DNA of 64,000 nt from Periplaneta americana (GCF_040183065.1 NC_091119.1:60553892-60617891), one strand, 5' to 3'. Shown: positions 1 to 10,746, numbered from the stretch's first letter. The notes: generated from the sequence alone by a model not told the origin. A program made the numbers and translations.

Positions 1-382
1 TGCTCACTGACTGAATCGCAACTGGTGTGAAAGCAGACTCCGTAGAACTGATTATAAACAGAAGACACACGATATCAGTGGACTGCAGAAGTCGCCCTCA
101 GCCCATTTTGTTTGCGTACCGCGAAGCGTGAGATTTTAAATCGAATCGATCTTCAAACTTATTTTGCATCGAAACGATACAATTTCGGACATGGATCCCA
201 ATCAAAACTTTATCTACTTAGTCCCCTCTACACCCCTAGAAGTTTATAATATGAATTATGGAACACCCTGTATATATTGTATAAATTTTCAGTTCAATAA
301 ACATTTTCAGTACTATTTGTTTTGGTACATACTGTATGTTGCAATATTCATTATGAACAACAACGCATTTATTTACTGTAAA
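1..382. other. No recognised feature
   Basis: This AT-rich stretch has only short open frames with no recognisable domain. A frame starting at 164 on the plus strand runs into the SINE that begins near 383 and looks fortuitous. Confidence 0.4.
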
Positions 383-594
383 GTGAGTAGTAGCGAGCTA
401 ACGCCTGCAGAATCTCTCCCTGAAACAGCGGGCCTGGGTTAAAATCCTGGTTGGGACAAATTACTTGGTTGAAGTTTTTTCTGGTGTTTATCGTCAACCC
501 ATTAAGAGTAAATGCTGGTTAACTTTCGGCGCCGGACCCTGGACTCATTTCACTGGCATTGCCATCTTCACTTCACACAGATGCTAGATAACCA
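383..594 (+). repeat. tRNA-derived SINE, 5' part, interrupted by a hAT element
   Basis: A degenerate box-B-like run (GGGTTAAAATCC) is followed by the same body as the SINE at 29638-29875: a Tyr-poor T-rich track, CAACCCA, 'AAATGCTGG' and 'GGACTCATTTCA'. The copy stops at 594, where a hAT element begins, and resumes at 2620. The 5' limit is approximate because the tRNA-like head is diverged. No coding capacity is expected. Confidence 0.75.
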
Positions 595-1113
595 TAGGGT
601 GACCGGATTCACATCGATAGAAAAGAGGACACAAAGCTTCGAAAAGAAGAACATTGTTCGAAAGAAGAGGACAGAAAATATGTACTTTGATTTAGGCTTA
701 GGCCTATATTATACTATAAATTACGCCAATATTATATTTTCTTATAAAATATTACAGTACAGATTTAGGCTTATATCATACCTAAAAGTATGTTAATAAT
801 TATAGTAAAACTTAATAATGCTTTTACAGTTAACTACATAAGGGAACTATAATTATTAAAGAGTACAGAAAAGATCTACCCTATTTAGATTTAGATTCAG
901 ACTTAGGCCTATATTGTACTAAAGATTGTGTCAATATCTATTTTATTACAGTATATTTATGATAAAACTTAATAATATAAAATGATTTTACAGTTAACTA
1001 CGTATGAAAGCCAAAGGAACTATAATTATTATCAAAACACTTAATAAGACTGCACAAAATGTGAATTTAATATTACCTTGTATGTAAAGAGAGTTATGAT
1101 CGTTGGTTTAGAG

Positions 1114-2410
1114 CAGCGTTTCTCAAACTTTTTTCAAGTGGTGACCACTTTTTTAAGTCAGAACAGTTCCGTAGGCCACCTTACTCTTGTTCCCTTAGAA
1201 AGAAAATGTATCATTTTTGTAGCATATTTTAATACCTGTATAGTTATATTTTAAAACAGAATTAATGAATTAAAATTAATTTAATTCATTTAATTTTATA
1301 TTAATATTAATTAAGTTAATGTTAATATAAAAAATCATTTTCGTTTTTTAATAAATCAAGGCTATTAGAGTTTGGATAATCTTTAACTTATTAACTAAAC
1401 AAATTAAATAAATGTTAGTACTCACATTAATGATATGAATAAGCCTGCCGATTGTTGCACAGTTGTTCTATATTTGGATGTATGCTGGTAGGCTTAAGTC
1501 TGAGATCGTCGTCGTCGATTTCGGTAGCCTACTTTGCTTTTATTAGAGTTAGTGATGAAAACCCTTTCTCACACAGATACGTAAAAGTAAACTGAATTAT
1601 AATCTGTAAAGCATCATTGTACAGTTCACTATATTCTCTTTTCACTTGTGATGAGGTCCAGAAATGAACCATACTTTCCGCTTGGAATTTCATTTTAAGT
1701 CCGGTGTCATTCAAGAGTTCAATTAACTGTTCTCTTTCACTCAAATGAAAGTTTATTTTCAATATCGCAGTCACGAACCCATAAAAATTTGTCATATTTA
1801 CTTGGAAAATAAGTTTCAAATTGTGAATTTTGAGATGCGAACATATGTCATTGCACAATTCTTTTCAAATAACGAAATCATTTTCAACCAAAAAAGACTC
1901 TAGGGTTGGAAATAGTGAAGAAAATGCTCTGTTTTACGGAACTGACACCCGCAAAACAAGTTTCCTCTCGAACATCTTTATTTTCTCATGCACATTGAGA
2001 ACAGTCAAAGAATTACCTTGTAGAGAGAGTTTTAGTTCGTTTAGTTTTGAGAATACATCTGCAAGATATGCCAAGATGTACTTAGCCACATGTCATCAGC
2101 TGATGTGCAGGGAAAAGATGGCGAGAAACACCACGTTCATAATGCTTTAAATCCCTCTTTTGTTGCTGAGAGTAGAGTGGGAAGTCGGGAGACAGGTAGG
2201 GTACCGGTAATAAATTTCATCAAATATCAGTACTGGGAGAAAAAGTGAAAAGCGATTGTCATGTGTCATTTCCAAACTCTGAGACTTTCAGCTATAGTGT
2301 GATACGCAATTCGTTTGAATTTTATTTTTTCTTCTGTCCTTTTTTAAGGACCACAAGGGCACACCTCGAGGACCACAGGTGGTCCGCGGACCATAGTTTG
2401 AGAAACGCTG
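1114..2410. mobile_element. Nested hAT transposon with BED/ZBED-type transposase relic
   Basis: The element starts CAGCGTTTCTCAAAC and ends with its inverse, GTTTGAGAAACGCTG. The perfect 8-bp duplication GTTTAGAG lies at 1106-1113 and 2411-2418. This terminus is typical of Charlie-like hAT elements. It sits wholly inside the outer hAT element, so it is the younger insertion. At 1297 bp it is too short for a full transposase, and only a C-terminal coding relic (minus strand, 1529-1858) remains. Confidence 0.88.
1529..1858 (-). pseudogene. hAT transposase C-terminal fragment (ZBED5/FAM200-like)
   Basis: This 109-residue open frame ends with the hAT dimerisation-region pattern YLCEKGFSSLTLIKAK. 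Upstream it carries EREQLIEL..DTGLKMKFQ, which resembles ZBED5/FAM200-type hAT transposases. The DDE catalytic core and BED finger are missing, so it cannot be a working transposase. It lies in the opposite orientation to the SINE and inside the nested element's inverted repeats. The frame is likely a deletion relic, not a gene. Family assignment is from memory of the C-terminal motif. Confidence 0.8.
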
Positions 2411-2619
2411 GTTTAGAGTAGCCTATATTCCGTCGGTGCTGCTGCCATCTACAGAAAAATTACTTGAAAAAGGCGTCAAATCAGATAATTTCAAAATATC
2501 AGACATACAAGTTACGAAAAGGAGGACATTTCTTGAATTTTTAAAAATCCCCCCGGACCCCGGACAAAGGCCTAAGAAGGAGGACATGTCCGGATAAAAG
2601 AGGACGTCTGGTCACCCTA

Positions 2620-2670
2620 GATAACCATCACAGTTGACAAAGCGTCGTAAAATAAAGCAATTAAAAACAT
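2620..2670 (+). repeat. SINE 3' part downstream of the hAT insertion
   Basis: It begins with the second copy of the target duplication (GATAACCA) and continues with the SINE 3' end 'AGCGTCGTAAAATAA', as in the copy at 29638-29875. Joining 383-594 with this part gives one SINE of usual length. Confidence 0.75.
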
Positions 2671-2751
2671 CTCTTCTACTCTCAACAAAGCAAATAACAA
2701 CAACCACGTTAGTAATGAGCTCGCTGTATTTGTAATTTACATTAACGGCTG

Positions 2752-2964
2752 TTAGCGGGCCTGCAGGCCCAGGGCGCGGAACGTCTGGATATATTCGTAC
2801 GACGCCACCACGATGGACAGCTTGAAGGTGGTGTGTCTCATCAGGTCACGCATAGCCACGTACAGCATGTGTCCCTCGAAGGGTCCGAGTCTCGTTCCTA
2901 GCAGCCATTGAGCCGCACGGCATCCCAACAGGTCGTAGGGACACAAGTCTGGACCCAGAATGAC
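2752..2964 (-). CDS. Last coding exon of membrane-protein paralogue gene 2
   Basis: Read on the minus strand, the exon starts after a CTATGTCTTTAG acceptor, is in phase 0, and encodes 70 residues to a TAA stop. It begins VILGPD and ends with ...FRALGLQAR. Phase 0 matches the donor CAG/GTTTGA of the exon at 11840-12085, about 8.9 kb upstream, so the two join in frame into a protein of about 150 residues. The segment resembles the last exon at 31982-32199: a G..AA..WL run, a Pro eight residues on, and a Y.YI..F..LGL tail. It is GC-richer than its surroundings and has no transposon hallmark. A second possible acceptor at 2949-2950 would shorten it to 197 nt. The family is not recognised and the cellular role is unknown. 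Confidence 0.55.
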   Translation of the reverse strand, partial: VILGPDLCPYDLLGCRAAQWLLGTRLGPFEGHMLYVAMRDLMRHTTFKLSIVVASYEYIQTFRALGLQAR

Positions 2965-2980
2965 CTAAAGACATAGGCCA

Positions 2981-2989
2981 ATTATTATT

Positions 2990-3021
<32 letters not shown>

Positions 3022-3022
3022 T
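2981..3022. repeat. (ATC)n microsatellite
   Basis: A perfect run of ATT then ATC triplets. Confidence 0.95.
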
Positions 3023-3728
3023 AGAGCATGAATATGTAGGTATTTATTTTGGTTAAAATAGGCAGGCATATTGGCACTAAAATAGTAAAAATAGGCAGTG
3101 AAATAGGCATTTATTATTCATGGAAACAGACAAAAAATAAGTATGTATATTGTTTTGGCCCTTCTATTTGCTAATCAAATTACAATATAGGGTCATTCCA
3201 CGAAAGTGCGACATTTTCACGAAAAATAAAAATCTCACGAATCTCTGCTTGTCATATGTCATTTTTTTCGTTATGATCCGAATTTTTTGAATCTGATAAC
3301 ACTCATTGTGTAACAACACGTATGTGTGAGAAAAAGCGCCAAGAAGTCTGTGGTTTAAGAGCACGAAATTATGTACCAAAAATCACATATTTGAATGCAC
3401 ATATAAGGCAAATAAATCATTACTTCTGTATGTTAAATGCAATTAATAATGAAGTGCGGACCTTTGTTAATAATTACAATGCATAGAAACCGGAATATAA
3501 TGATTATTTCGTGCTTGATTGCAATTATTACAAGGAAAGGTTGAGCGTTCGTCTGTCACGCTCAAATGGACATTTGTTTATATTTCTTCAAAACCATTTA
3601 ATTTTTTCATGTTTCATAAATGTAAAAGTGAGAAACATCACATAACAATCACCTTCTTATATGGAGAACATTTTGATTTATGTACGTATTCTACAAGAAA
3701 AGCACGTGACACACGCAACACAATGACT

Positions 3729-3765
3729 GTGACACACGAACAAAAATGTTATGTTCGTGTGTCAC
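3729..3765. repeat. Short hairpin of the recurrent 13-mer
   Basis: GTGACACACGAAC at 3729-3741 faces its exact complement GTTCGTGTGTCAC at 3753-3765 across an 11-base loop. The same 13-mer recurs at 4988-5000, 5186-5198 and, with one inserted base, 5366-5379. Confidence 0.85.
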
Positions 3766-3959
3766 TAAAGTTTATCCTAAAATCCAGTTACAAGTTTTGT
3801 TGTTATTGGAAGTCTTTACGTCTAAACCTAATTAGTAGTGGAATTTCAAATAGGCTACTTATTGTTGATTAAGATAATTGTGTGTGCGTGCACACACACC
3901 TGTGCGTTTTTTTTTCAATGTACATAAACTGTAAGTTAAACACTCTTGAAAATATGTGT

Positions 3960-4105
3960 TCCATAACTGTTGTAAGGGGGAAAGGAACTGGCCACGCTAT
4001 CCCATTATCTCCTGGCCTAGTTTCCTCATGAGTGGTGCCTTCTTGGTATCACTTGTGAGGTTCACACCTGTCTTTGGACAGACTAAACAACAACTGTTGT
4101 AAAAA
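3960..4105 (+). repeat. Dispersed repeat, also near 32480 and 33090
   Basis: A block with AAAGGAACTGG, CCATTATCTCCTGGC and CTCATGAG occurs here. It recurs in the opposite orientation at about 32463-32540 and 33090-33150, inside the foldback-like element. No coding sign is seen. Confidence 0.6.
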
Positions 4106-4504
4106 TATAGTATGTAGGCCTAAAATTAGCATAAGACAATTTATGCCTAAAGTTCGTATAAAATATTTATTATTTTTTTAATTCCTTGAATTAAAAACTT
4201 AAAAAATTGGTTTATGTTAATTTATTTCATATTAAAAACACGCTTATGCAGTACATTTATATCGTAAATAGATAGCCACCATACTAGGCCTGTGTATAAA
4301 TAAATTGGTGTAATTATTTGCACATTAGGTAAATGGTACTAAATTTCTGATATTAATTTAAAATCGTTTTATTTAATAACATTAATTAATTTACCCTAGG
4401 TATCATTTAGCAATTCTAAAAGTTAGGCCTTTTTAAATCTATATTAGTTTTTCTATTGATATAAATATTAATACATTTTGAACATTTTTTGATAGTATTT
4501 TCAA

Positions 4505-4680
4505 GAATTTGAGTTGGGTTTTTTCCGAGGTTTTATCCAACCATAAGGCGAATGTCAGGTAATCTATGGCGAATTCTCGGCCTCATCTCGCCAAATACCA
4601 TTTTGCTATCACCAATCCCATTGACACTAAATAACCTAGTGGTTGATACAGTGTCGTTAAATGACCAAGTAAAAAAAAAA
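4505..4680 (+). repeat. SINE 3' region ('GCGAATTCTCGGCCTCATC' family), A-rich tail
   Basis: It contains TTTTTTCCGAGGTTTTATCCAAC, split by the usual spacing from 'GGCGAATGTCAGG', then 'CTCGGCCTCATCTCGCCAAA' and 'ACAGTGTCGTTAAATGACC' before an A-run at 4671-4681. Related pieces lie at 14430-14595 and 47450-47650. The tRNA-like head is missing here. Confidence 0.65.
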
Positions 4681-5385
4681 GACGTTAAATATAGGCTACA
4701 TATGAAGTTACAAAATCTTGTGGTGGCGAAGAATTTAAAGTGTCTGTGATGTCCAAGGAAGGGAAGTACTACAAATGCTTGACATATTGGTATATTCGTC
4801 ACATGACATTACACAGGAAATATCACCACATATGGTTGTAAACAACCCTGGATATTTTAAACTTAAAAGTGTATTTTAGTGTAATCTAGTGTTGTTTTGT
4901 ATAATAAGAACTGTAGGCATAGTCTTCCACAAGAAGTGATGTATTTATAGTGCATTTAAAACAATTAGTAACCAACATGACAGAAATGTTCGTGTGTCAC
5001 AACACATTTGCAATATTTTGTTCCTTAATGGCACTGTAATTTTTTTTTAAAGTTCGTGATTTAGCAGTTACATGTACTACACAAGTGTCTTTAATTGTTT
5101 GGAAAATAACTGAATTCATTTATGTCATTTGGCACAATAATATGAACATTTTCCATTTTGGTAATAAATCTAGTGGCAAGAAAATGTTCGTGTGTCACAC
5201 CATACAATATTTAATATTTTTTGCATTATTAATTATTCCTTTTCATTAAGAATTTTTCTTTATATTTAGGAATACTTATGTTAAAAGACAGTAATGTCTT
5301 TTTCATGAATTACTAAGTATTTAATTAAATATCCTGTGAAGATCATAGTTAGGTACTTAAAAAATGTTACGTGTGTCACTTTGGA

Positions 5386-5611
5386 ATAGTGTTAATTACT
5401 ATAGTACATTTTATTAAATGATTAACATTTTCGGCATTAAGATGCCATCTTCAGATCAATAGTTACGCTCAAAGGAACATGCTAAATACATGGAACAACA
5501 TATAATATGCAGAAATATACAATATGGATAAAATCAAGAAATAAATTATTCAATAATATAAAGTAACTATGTTAATCATTTAATAAAATGTACTATAGTA
5601 ATTAACACTAT
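5386..5611. mobile_element. Foldback MITE with 43-bp inverted repeats
   Basis: The first 43 bases (ATAGTGTTAATTACTATAGT...) are repeated as an apparently perfect reverse complement at the right end, 226 bp in all. The left half holds TTTTCGGCATTAAGATGCC followed by ATCTTCAGAT. The same core occurs in both arms of the foldback at 12604-13355. It lies directly against the right terminus of the 2.5-kb element. Confidence 0.8.
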
Positions 5612-5838
5612 ATTGTAATTTGATTAGCAAATAGATGGCCCAAAACAATATACATACTTATAGTTATTCCTGCTTATCGGCAAACTTCTACTATCATTAT
5701 GAAAAAGACAAAAAATAGACAAATACTTAATAAACTATCACATACGGTACTCACTTTCCTTGGTTACTCGTACATGTCACAACAAGATGCTTTTTTAAGT
5801 TGTCAACTTTTGTAGTGAGTGGCCTGTGAGAGAGAACG

Positions 5839-5994
5839 TTTTTCATGGTGGAAAAAAGAGCTTTCTAATTCTACTGAAGTGATTGGAGCAAACTTAAAAC
5901 AACTTATTTCAGAAGGACTGTCTCTACTTTCTTTCAGAGATTGGGAAAAACCGACTGTGTATTGTCTCAAAAAGAGGGGTGTGAGAAAGGATTA
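5839..5994 (+). pseudogene. Coding relic of unknown family
   Basis: An open plus-strand frame of about 50 residues starts ERERFSWWKKELSNSTEVI and contains NLKQLISEGLSLLSFRDWEK before a stop at about 5994. The composition is protein-like and unlike the AT-rich flanks, and AGGCA-rich sequence on both sides (3050-3120 and 6390-6440) suggests a decayed transposon. I do not recognise the family; a hAT-associated origin is only a guess. Confidence 0.35.
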
Positions 5995-6540
5995 GAGACT
6001 TCAAAGTATGCGTGACTTGTGCGTGCAAGCGACAACAGTAACGGGAGCTGGAGACTTGCTTTTAATACTTCCCTCATCCCCTTTCTTTCGCTGGTAAACC
6101 CCGAGGTGACCTGAACACTGATGATTATATTGTTTAAACATCTTTGTTAAGTGACATAAAATATGGAATCGGTAGGGAGAAAAGTTTACGACTTCTTGGA
6201 AACATGTATTGCTGGAGAATAAGATTCTCAGCAAATATTTGTGTGGGGTGAATATATATTTTTAATTTGACAAACCGTTCTTTTTTGTTTCTTGATATAA
6301 TTTTTATGTGCGGTTCATTTTAAATGCATTAAAATATATAAAATGTACAATAACGATATAAAAAGACTTAAAAAAAAGGTATTTAACCTTAAAATAGGCA
6401 AGGGGAGCTAAAATAGGCAAAAAAGGCAAAATAAAATTTGGGCCTATCGTCCCCAAATGTGTGGAAACGTGTTTATCTCTAATAGGTCTTTCATACATAC
6501 AATCAGTTTAAAAAAGGCATTTTTCCTGACATCCGGGCTC

Positions 6541-6573
6541 CATCATCATCACCATCATCATCATCATCATCAT
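6541..6573. repeat. (CAT)n microsatellite
   Basis: An imperfect CATCAT run. Together with the tract at 2981 it brackets the AGGCA-rich interval. Confidence 0.9.
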
Positions 6574-6589
6574 GTAGCTTTCAGGCAGT

Positions 6590-7045
6590 TAGGCCACTGC
6601 ACTGTAGACCTGTACCTATCTCAGAAGCGATTTGTTTGTCATTCAACCGTCGCATGATTTCCAGTTTCCGCCAAGATGTCACCGGCACAGGTTCACTTTT
6701 ACGGGAATATTAAGCAGCATTATACGATGAAAGAGTAATGGAACGGAGAAAAATTCTCTCCGTTCCATTAATCTTTCATCGTATGATGACGCAGAATATC
6801 TGCATGGAAATATCATATGTACTTCGGTACATTAAAATAATATATTAAGCAGCATTATCAAATACGATCACAGCACCTTTAGAAGTGTTCGGCAACATTT
6901 GCTCCGCAAACCACTTCTCATAAATTTTACCGGTCATTTCGTCGTGGGCATCTGCCATGTTTTTGCGACACAAAAATGTTAGCTCAGCATTTCGAACGAA
7001 TCCATGTTCATAACCCGCGTGAACCAAAGAGAATCGCGCCCCTCA
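6590..7045 (-). pseudogene. DDE-superfamily (IS630/Tc1-like) transposase fragment, split by an insert
   Basis: On the minus strand, 7045-6859 encodes HAGYEHGFVRNAEL...DAHDEMTGKIYEKWF and ends GAVIVFDNAA. This resembles the second catalytic Asp region of eukaryotic DDE transposases (typically V.DNA.YH). The reading resumes beyond the insert at 6706-6600 with SRKSEPVPVTSWRKLEIMRR, the expected continuation. The first Asp, the last Glu/Asp and both termini are missing. The break is the 118-bp insert at 6724-6841 with its 17-bp duplication. No function is expected. Confidence 0.7.
6707..6858. mobile_element. 118-bp structured insert with 17-bp target duplication
   Basis: ATATTAAGCAGCATTAT occurs at 6707-6723 and 6842-6858. 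Between the copies is a 63-bp near-perfect palindrome (6722-6784; arms contain TAATGGAACGGAGA), then GCAG-AATAT-CTGC, then ATGTAC-TTCG-GTACAT, and an A-rich end. Removing the insert and one repeat restores the flanking transposase reading, so it is a true insertion. A 17-bp duplication fits target-primed retroposition better than a cut-and-paste transposon. Confidence 0.75.
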
Positions 7046-7273
7046 GCCTTTTGGAGGTTTTCAAGTCCTGAACTCACCTCCTCTATAGGTGCCTGCCGCG
7101 CACTTTCCACCTTCGTGTCCCTCCATTGTTTAGTTACACTGAGACCGACATTTACTCAACATTTTTCTGTGTAAATTATAGGTATATTTTGTGCCCGAAT
7201 ACGTTTTAACTCCCGTAGGTATCTGTGCCTCCAAGTAATAATTTCATCGGTTTTGATGAAAGCAGCTTTATTA

Positions 7274-7551
7274 CAGACTGATTATTTAGTCCTGACAGCT
7301 CAGCGACGCGAAAGAGGGGAAGTAATAGGAGTAGTGGGGAGAGTTCCGGAGTAGAGATAGGAATGAGCCGTCAGTAAAGAAATTCAGTACAGTTGCTGTA
7401 CTGAAAACACAACGCTATACCGCATGCGTGACATCCGATCGCTCGGAATGCAGGCGACAGACTAACCTGAACACCCCTAGGCGTAACTTAATGGACTCGC
7501 CTGACCCAGGCGCACATTGTCGGCGACTGTCAGGACTAAATAATTGTACTC
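7274..7551. mobile_element. TA-flanked MITE, copy 1 (sister at 15270)
   Basis: Termini are ATTATTTAGTCCTGACAG and its reverse complement. TA lies at 7272-7273, and the right end is slightly diverged (GTACTC instead of GTACTG). It shares most of its length with the element at 15270-15549. The TA duplication and CAG-type terminus fit a Tc1/mariner-type non-autonomous element. It has no coding capacity. Confidence 0.82.
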
Positions 7552-7604
7552 CACCTTTTCTTAGGTACCTGAAACCTACGTCATGCAACAAATGATACAA
7601 CATA

Positions 7605-8203
7605 CTGGGTGTTCATTTCAAAGTGTGTCATGACGTCACTGTTGCTGAGTCACCGATTTGAAGCGAGTTTCACCTTATAGGCTATGTCAGAGAAGTTTCC
7701 TATTATTCAAGGCGTTCAATCTGAACTTGAGAACGTGTACGGTATAACTTGAACGTCGCAGCAACAGAGGCGGTCTGTACGGTCTGTGTGCTACCATAAC
7801 CTCATAACCTCTTTCGAGCTGTGTTTTGCGCGGGCAAGTCGCACAGAGGGTATTTGTTATCATCTGTTGCGTACGGCAACATTCCACAACACAAATCAAA
7901 TGCTCCGTGTCCATGTTGACCGTCGAAGTTAATGTCAACAAATACGCAAGTAATCGTCTTAACCCTATCCCCATATCCCGATAGTACGTGTTTCCAAACA
8001 GTTCATATTCCTGCCACTACTGGCGTTACCGTACGTATCGGTACGTACTCTTTAGAATGAACGCCGTACTTGCTAGGCAACTTCTCTCGCTCATAGGTGA
8101 TACGCCTCTGCGGAAGTGTAGGAAAATTGGATTCTCTAGGCTCATCGGCTTGCCACATGACGGCATACAGTGAGCCATGACACGATTTGAACTGAACACC
8201 CAG
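7605..8203. mobile_element. 599-bp TA-flanked inverted-repeat element
   Basis: CTGGGTGTTCATTTCAAA at the left matches the reverse complement of the right end (TTTGAACTGAACACCCAG) with few changes. TA lies at 7603-7604 and 8204-8205. A minus-strand frame at 7687-7974 is open but has no clear catalytic motif. It is probably a deleted Tc1/mariner-like element. Confidence 0.75.
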
Positions 8204-8205
8204 TA

Positions 8206-9356
8206 GTCCTGGAAAATTGTGACAAAGAATCGTTTTCATTTACTCTTGTCAGAATTACGTTTAGTGTCGGAGGTATGTTTGCAAATAAAAGAAAATGAAC
8301 CATTCGACGTACCCCAGTCTGCACAATAACATCAAATTTAATTTGATTCGCGTTTTTCTGCTGTCCTATTTTTTTTCCTTGGAGGAAGTTCGCAGAGAAC
8401 CCTGTTTTCATTCCTTCCTTATAGCATATATTGTTCTCCCGGAATAACCTGTCGCTTTAGCAGTTTCTCTAACCGAGCTACTCACATTCATTGTTTAAAA
8501 AAATAGTCCAGGACGTTCACAACGATGACTGCGTTCCTTCCCCTAAGTTTACGTATGGAACGTTTCATAATTTGAGAGTCCATTTTACACTCTGATATTT
8601 CATAGGCCTATATCTTATTCTATCTTGCATAAGTTTTATCTTAAGAAACTCTAAGCACGAGCACTAACACACATTAAATTACTCTTCTCACTTGTATATA
8701 ATTGGATATATTACACTATAAAAATACTCGTGACCGTCTCAATATTGAAATGTGTAATCCGCGACTTCGAATGTGTGTATGTTGTACGATAGCTACAACT
8801 TTGAGCTAACTCAGCGCGTCAGAACAGATATCTACCCTTTCCTAACTAGAACTAAATGAGCTACAGACTTGGGGTTTGTTTTAAAAATAACTTCCATCTT
8901 CGAAGGACATTTCTTCCGCTTTGACCTCATGTTCAGTCAACATCAAGAAAAGGTTTCCGCTGGCTGAGTCTTTCTTGTTTTCGTGTAAAAATTTCTGACT
9001 AAGGCTGAAAAGAACGAGACATTCTGCAGTTTCTTATCATTCAAATGTAGATTTTAACTTACGTACGTGGAGAGTGAATATTTCTTTACTAAGAGTGTAA
9101 AGGAAAAGTTTCTAACAGATTTAATATAGGATTTATGATATGATATATCTCGCGCAACGAAGATTTCCTCTATATTGACATTTCAACCCGTAATTACTTC
9201 GTAAGACATTTTTAATCAACCCCAACAAATGCAGCTTCAAATTCTGTACGTAAATATAACTTATATCCATGTGTTTTAATCGATTAATAAGGAAGGAGAC
9301 GAATAGATCCCATTCTCTGCTCTACTGCAATTTAAGGTCCAAATACTGTATAGTAG
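8206..9356. other. No recognised feature
   Basis: AT-rich sequence without recognisable coding, repeat termini or RNA features. Confidence 0.4.
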
Positions 9357-9358
9357 TA

Positions 9359-10492
9359 CAATAAAACCTTGCTAAAACGTACCTTCTATAAAAAAAGGAA
9401 ACCTGCACAAAGAAAAATAAATTTGGGAACGGAATGATTTCCTATGTAAAATAATAATTTAAAACGGAAAACTGCCTAACGCGAAAACGGAATCATTTTT
9501 GGGCTAAAACGGATAATTTTAAGCATAACTGTTGCTAAATTCTTTCAAACCATTTTTAATTTTGCGATAATACTGTACGAAGCATGACATAATTTTTTCT
9601 GTGACTGTACATGCAATGATCTGGAAGACTTTCGCTATTCTTTGTCAGGCGTTGGGGGTGAAGCTTCTCTAACCACGTCACTATTCTGTGCTTATTGTCA
9701 AGGACTCGGGCAAGTTACTTCGTCCAACCTTCTTGCTTTTTCTTTCATTTATTTTCAGTTTTGTGCTAACAATTCAATACAGTGATAAAGGACAGTGCGA
9801 ATAGAATAAAACTGTGAATAATTGTAGTGTAGTGTCAATTTAGCTTCACATTTCCATTTATTTATTCTGAGTTTTGTGTTAATATGCCAATACAGTGTTA
9901 AATAACAGTGCGAATAAAGCAAAACTGTGCGATTTAATAAAAAAAAAGCCTAGATGACCAGTTCTAACATGGAAGAGTGGCTTCATAATTTTAATGGAGC
10001 AATGAAACGTCAAGGTCGTAAGGTCATACTGTTTTCAGACAATGCTACCTGCCATCCAAGGATTGATTTGTCTAACGTGAAGTTAATATATGTTCCATCA
10101 AGCACAACTTCAGTTACACAACCGATGGATCGGGGCGCAATTTACACTCTGAATTGATGCAGGACGCGAAGGAAATCCTACAACGTTCCCTTAAAAAAAT
10201 ATCGCGGCAATGCAAAGAAATGAGGGGGGGCCAAGAAACTAGGGCGCAGAAAGAGGGAGAGAAAGAGACTGCAATTAAGTAAGTTAATAATTATGAAAAT
10301 AAAATTCACTTTGCATGTACTGCAGTAACTTTTATTTAAAATATTATTTCTTCATGTGTTCCTCCTACAGTGAGCATATTGCAGTAGTCTATTCTTAGTT
10401 TTGCCAAAACTCAACCCTTTGTAAAACGAAAACCTGTGAAAACGGAAAAAAAATCTGGAACGATCGCGTTTCGTTTTAGGGAAGTTTTATTG
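9359..10492 (+). mobile_element. Tigger/pogo-type element, decayed
   Basis: The left terminus CAATAAAACCTTGCTAAAACG is mirrored by CGTTTTAGGGAAGTTTTATTG at the right, with TA at 9357-9358 and 10493-10494. Subterminal AAAACGGA repeats occur at both ends. Inside is a Tigger DDE fragment at 9954-10157. At 1134 bp it is about half the usual length, so most of the transposase has been lost. Confidence 0.8.
9954..10157 (+). pseudogene. Tigger/jerky-family transposase fragment
   Basis: The 67-residue frame contains RKVILFSDNATCHPR followed by NVKLIYVPSSTTSVTQPMDR. This corresponds to the second catalytic Asp (SDNA.CHP) and the P..TS..QPMD block of pogo/Tigger DDE domains. The helix-turn-helix, CENP-B-like domain and third acidic residue are absent. 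It lies in the same orientation as the element's termini. It may be a relic left after internal deletion. Confidence 0.85.
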
Positions 10493-10746
10493 TAGTAGGC
10501 CTATAGTCCAGCAACATGCATTTAAAAGTGCGCAGAAACCAAATGCTCATACCGGTCAGACTGGAGCGGGAATTAAGTCATGTAAAATAATGACGTCATA
10601 CGCGAGTCGACAACGGAAACGATGTTTTGAATGTTACCTGGCTGTAGTCGGAAAATTCGGATTATTCATCGATATGGTAATATACAATTACATTTCCTTA
10701 TAGAATCCAATGCCTGCCATTATAATAAATAATTTATCCTTAATAG

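Larger units (their letters stand above)
595..2619. mobile_element. hAT-type DNA transposon (outer element)
   Basis: Terminal inverted repeats begin TAGGGTGACC at 595 and end GGTCACCCTA at 2619. They are flanked by a perfect 8-bp duplication, GATAACCA, at 587-594 and 2620-2627. An 8-bp duplication with a YAGNG-type terminus is the hAT signature. The inside has no intact transposase. It holds two diverged copies of a 'TTAGGCCTATATT' segment (about 690-760 and 895-975) and a second, complete hAT element at 1114-2410. Without that insert it would be about 0.7 kb, which suggests a non-autonomous copy. Confidence 0.85.
3137..5661. mobile_element. 2.5-kb element with 53-bp terminal inverted repeats
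   Basis: The plus-strand sequence at 3137-3189 (starting ATAAGTATGTATATTGTTTT) recurs as its reverse complement at 5609-5661 with about three mismatches. No target duplication is clear. Inside are five copies of GTTCGTGTGTCAC or its complement, a copy of a dispersed repeat near 3960-4100, a SINE end at 4505-4680, and a foldback (5386-5611) that abuts the right terminus. Open frames inside are short and unrecognised. The superfamily cannot be told from the termini. Confidence 0.65.

Noticed and set aside
2990-6580. One large hAT element bounded by ATC tracts and AGGCA-rich ends
   Set aside because: The AGGCA words on both sides are suggestive, but no inverted termini or target duplication could be paired.
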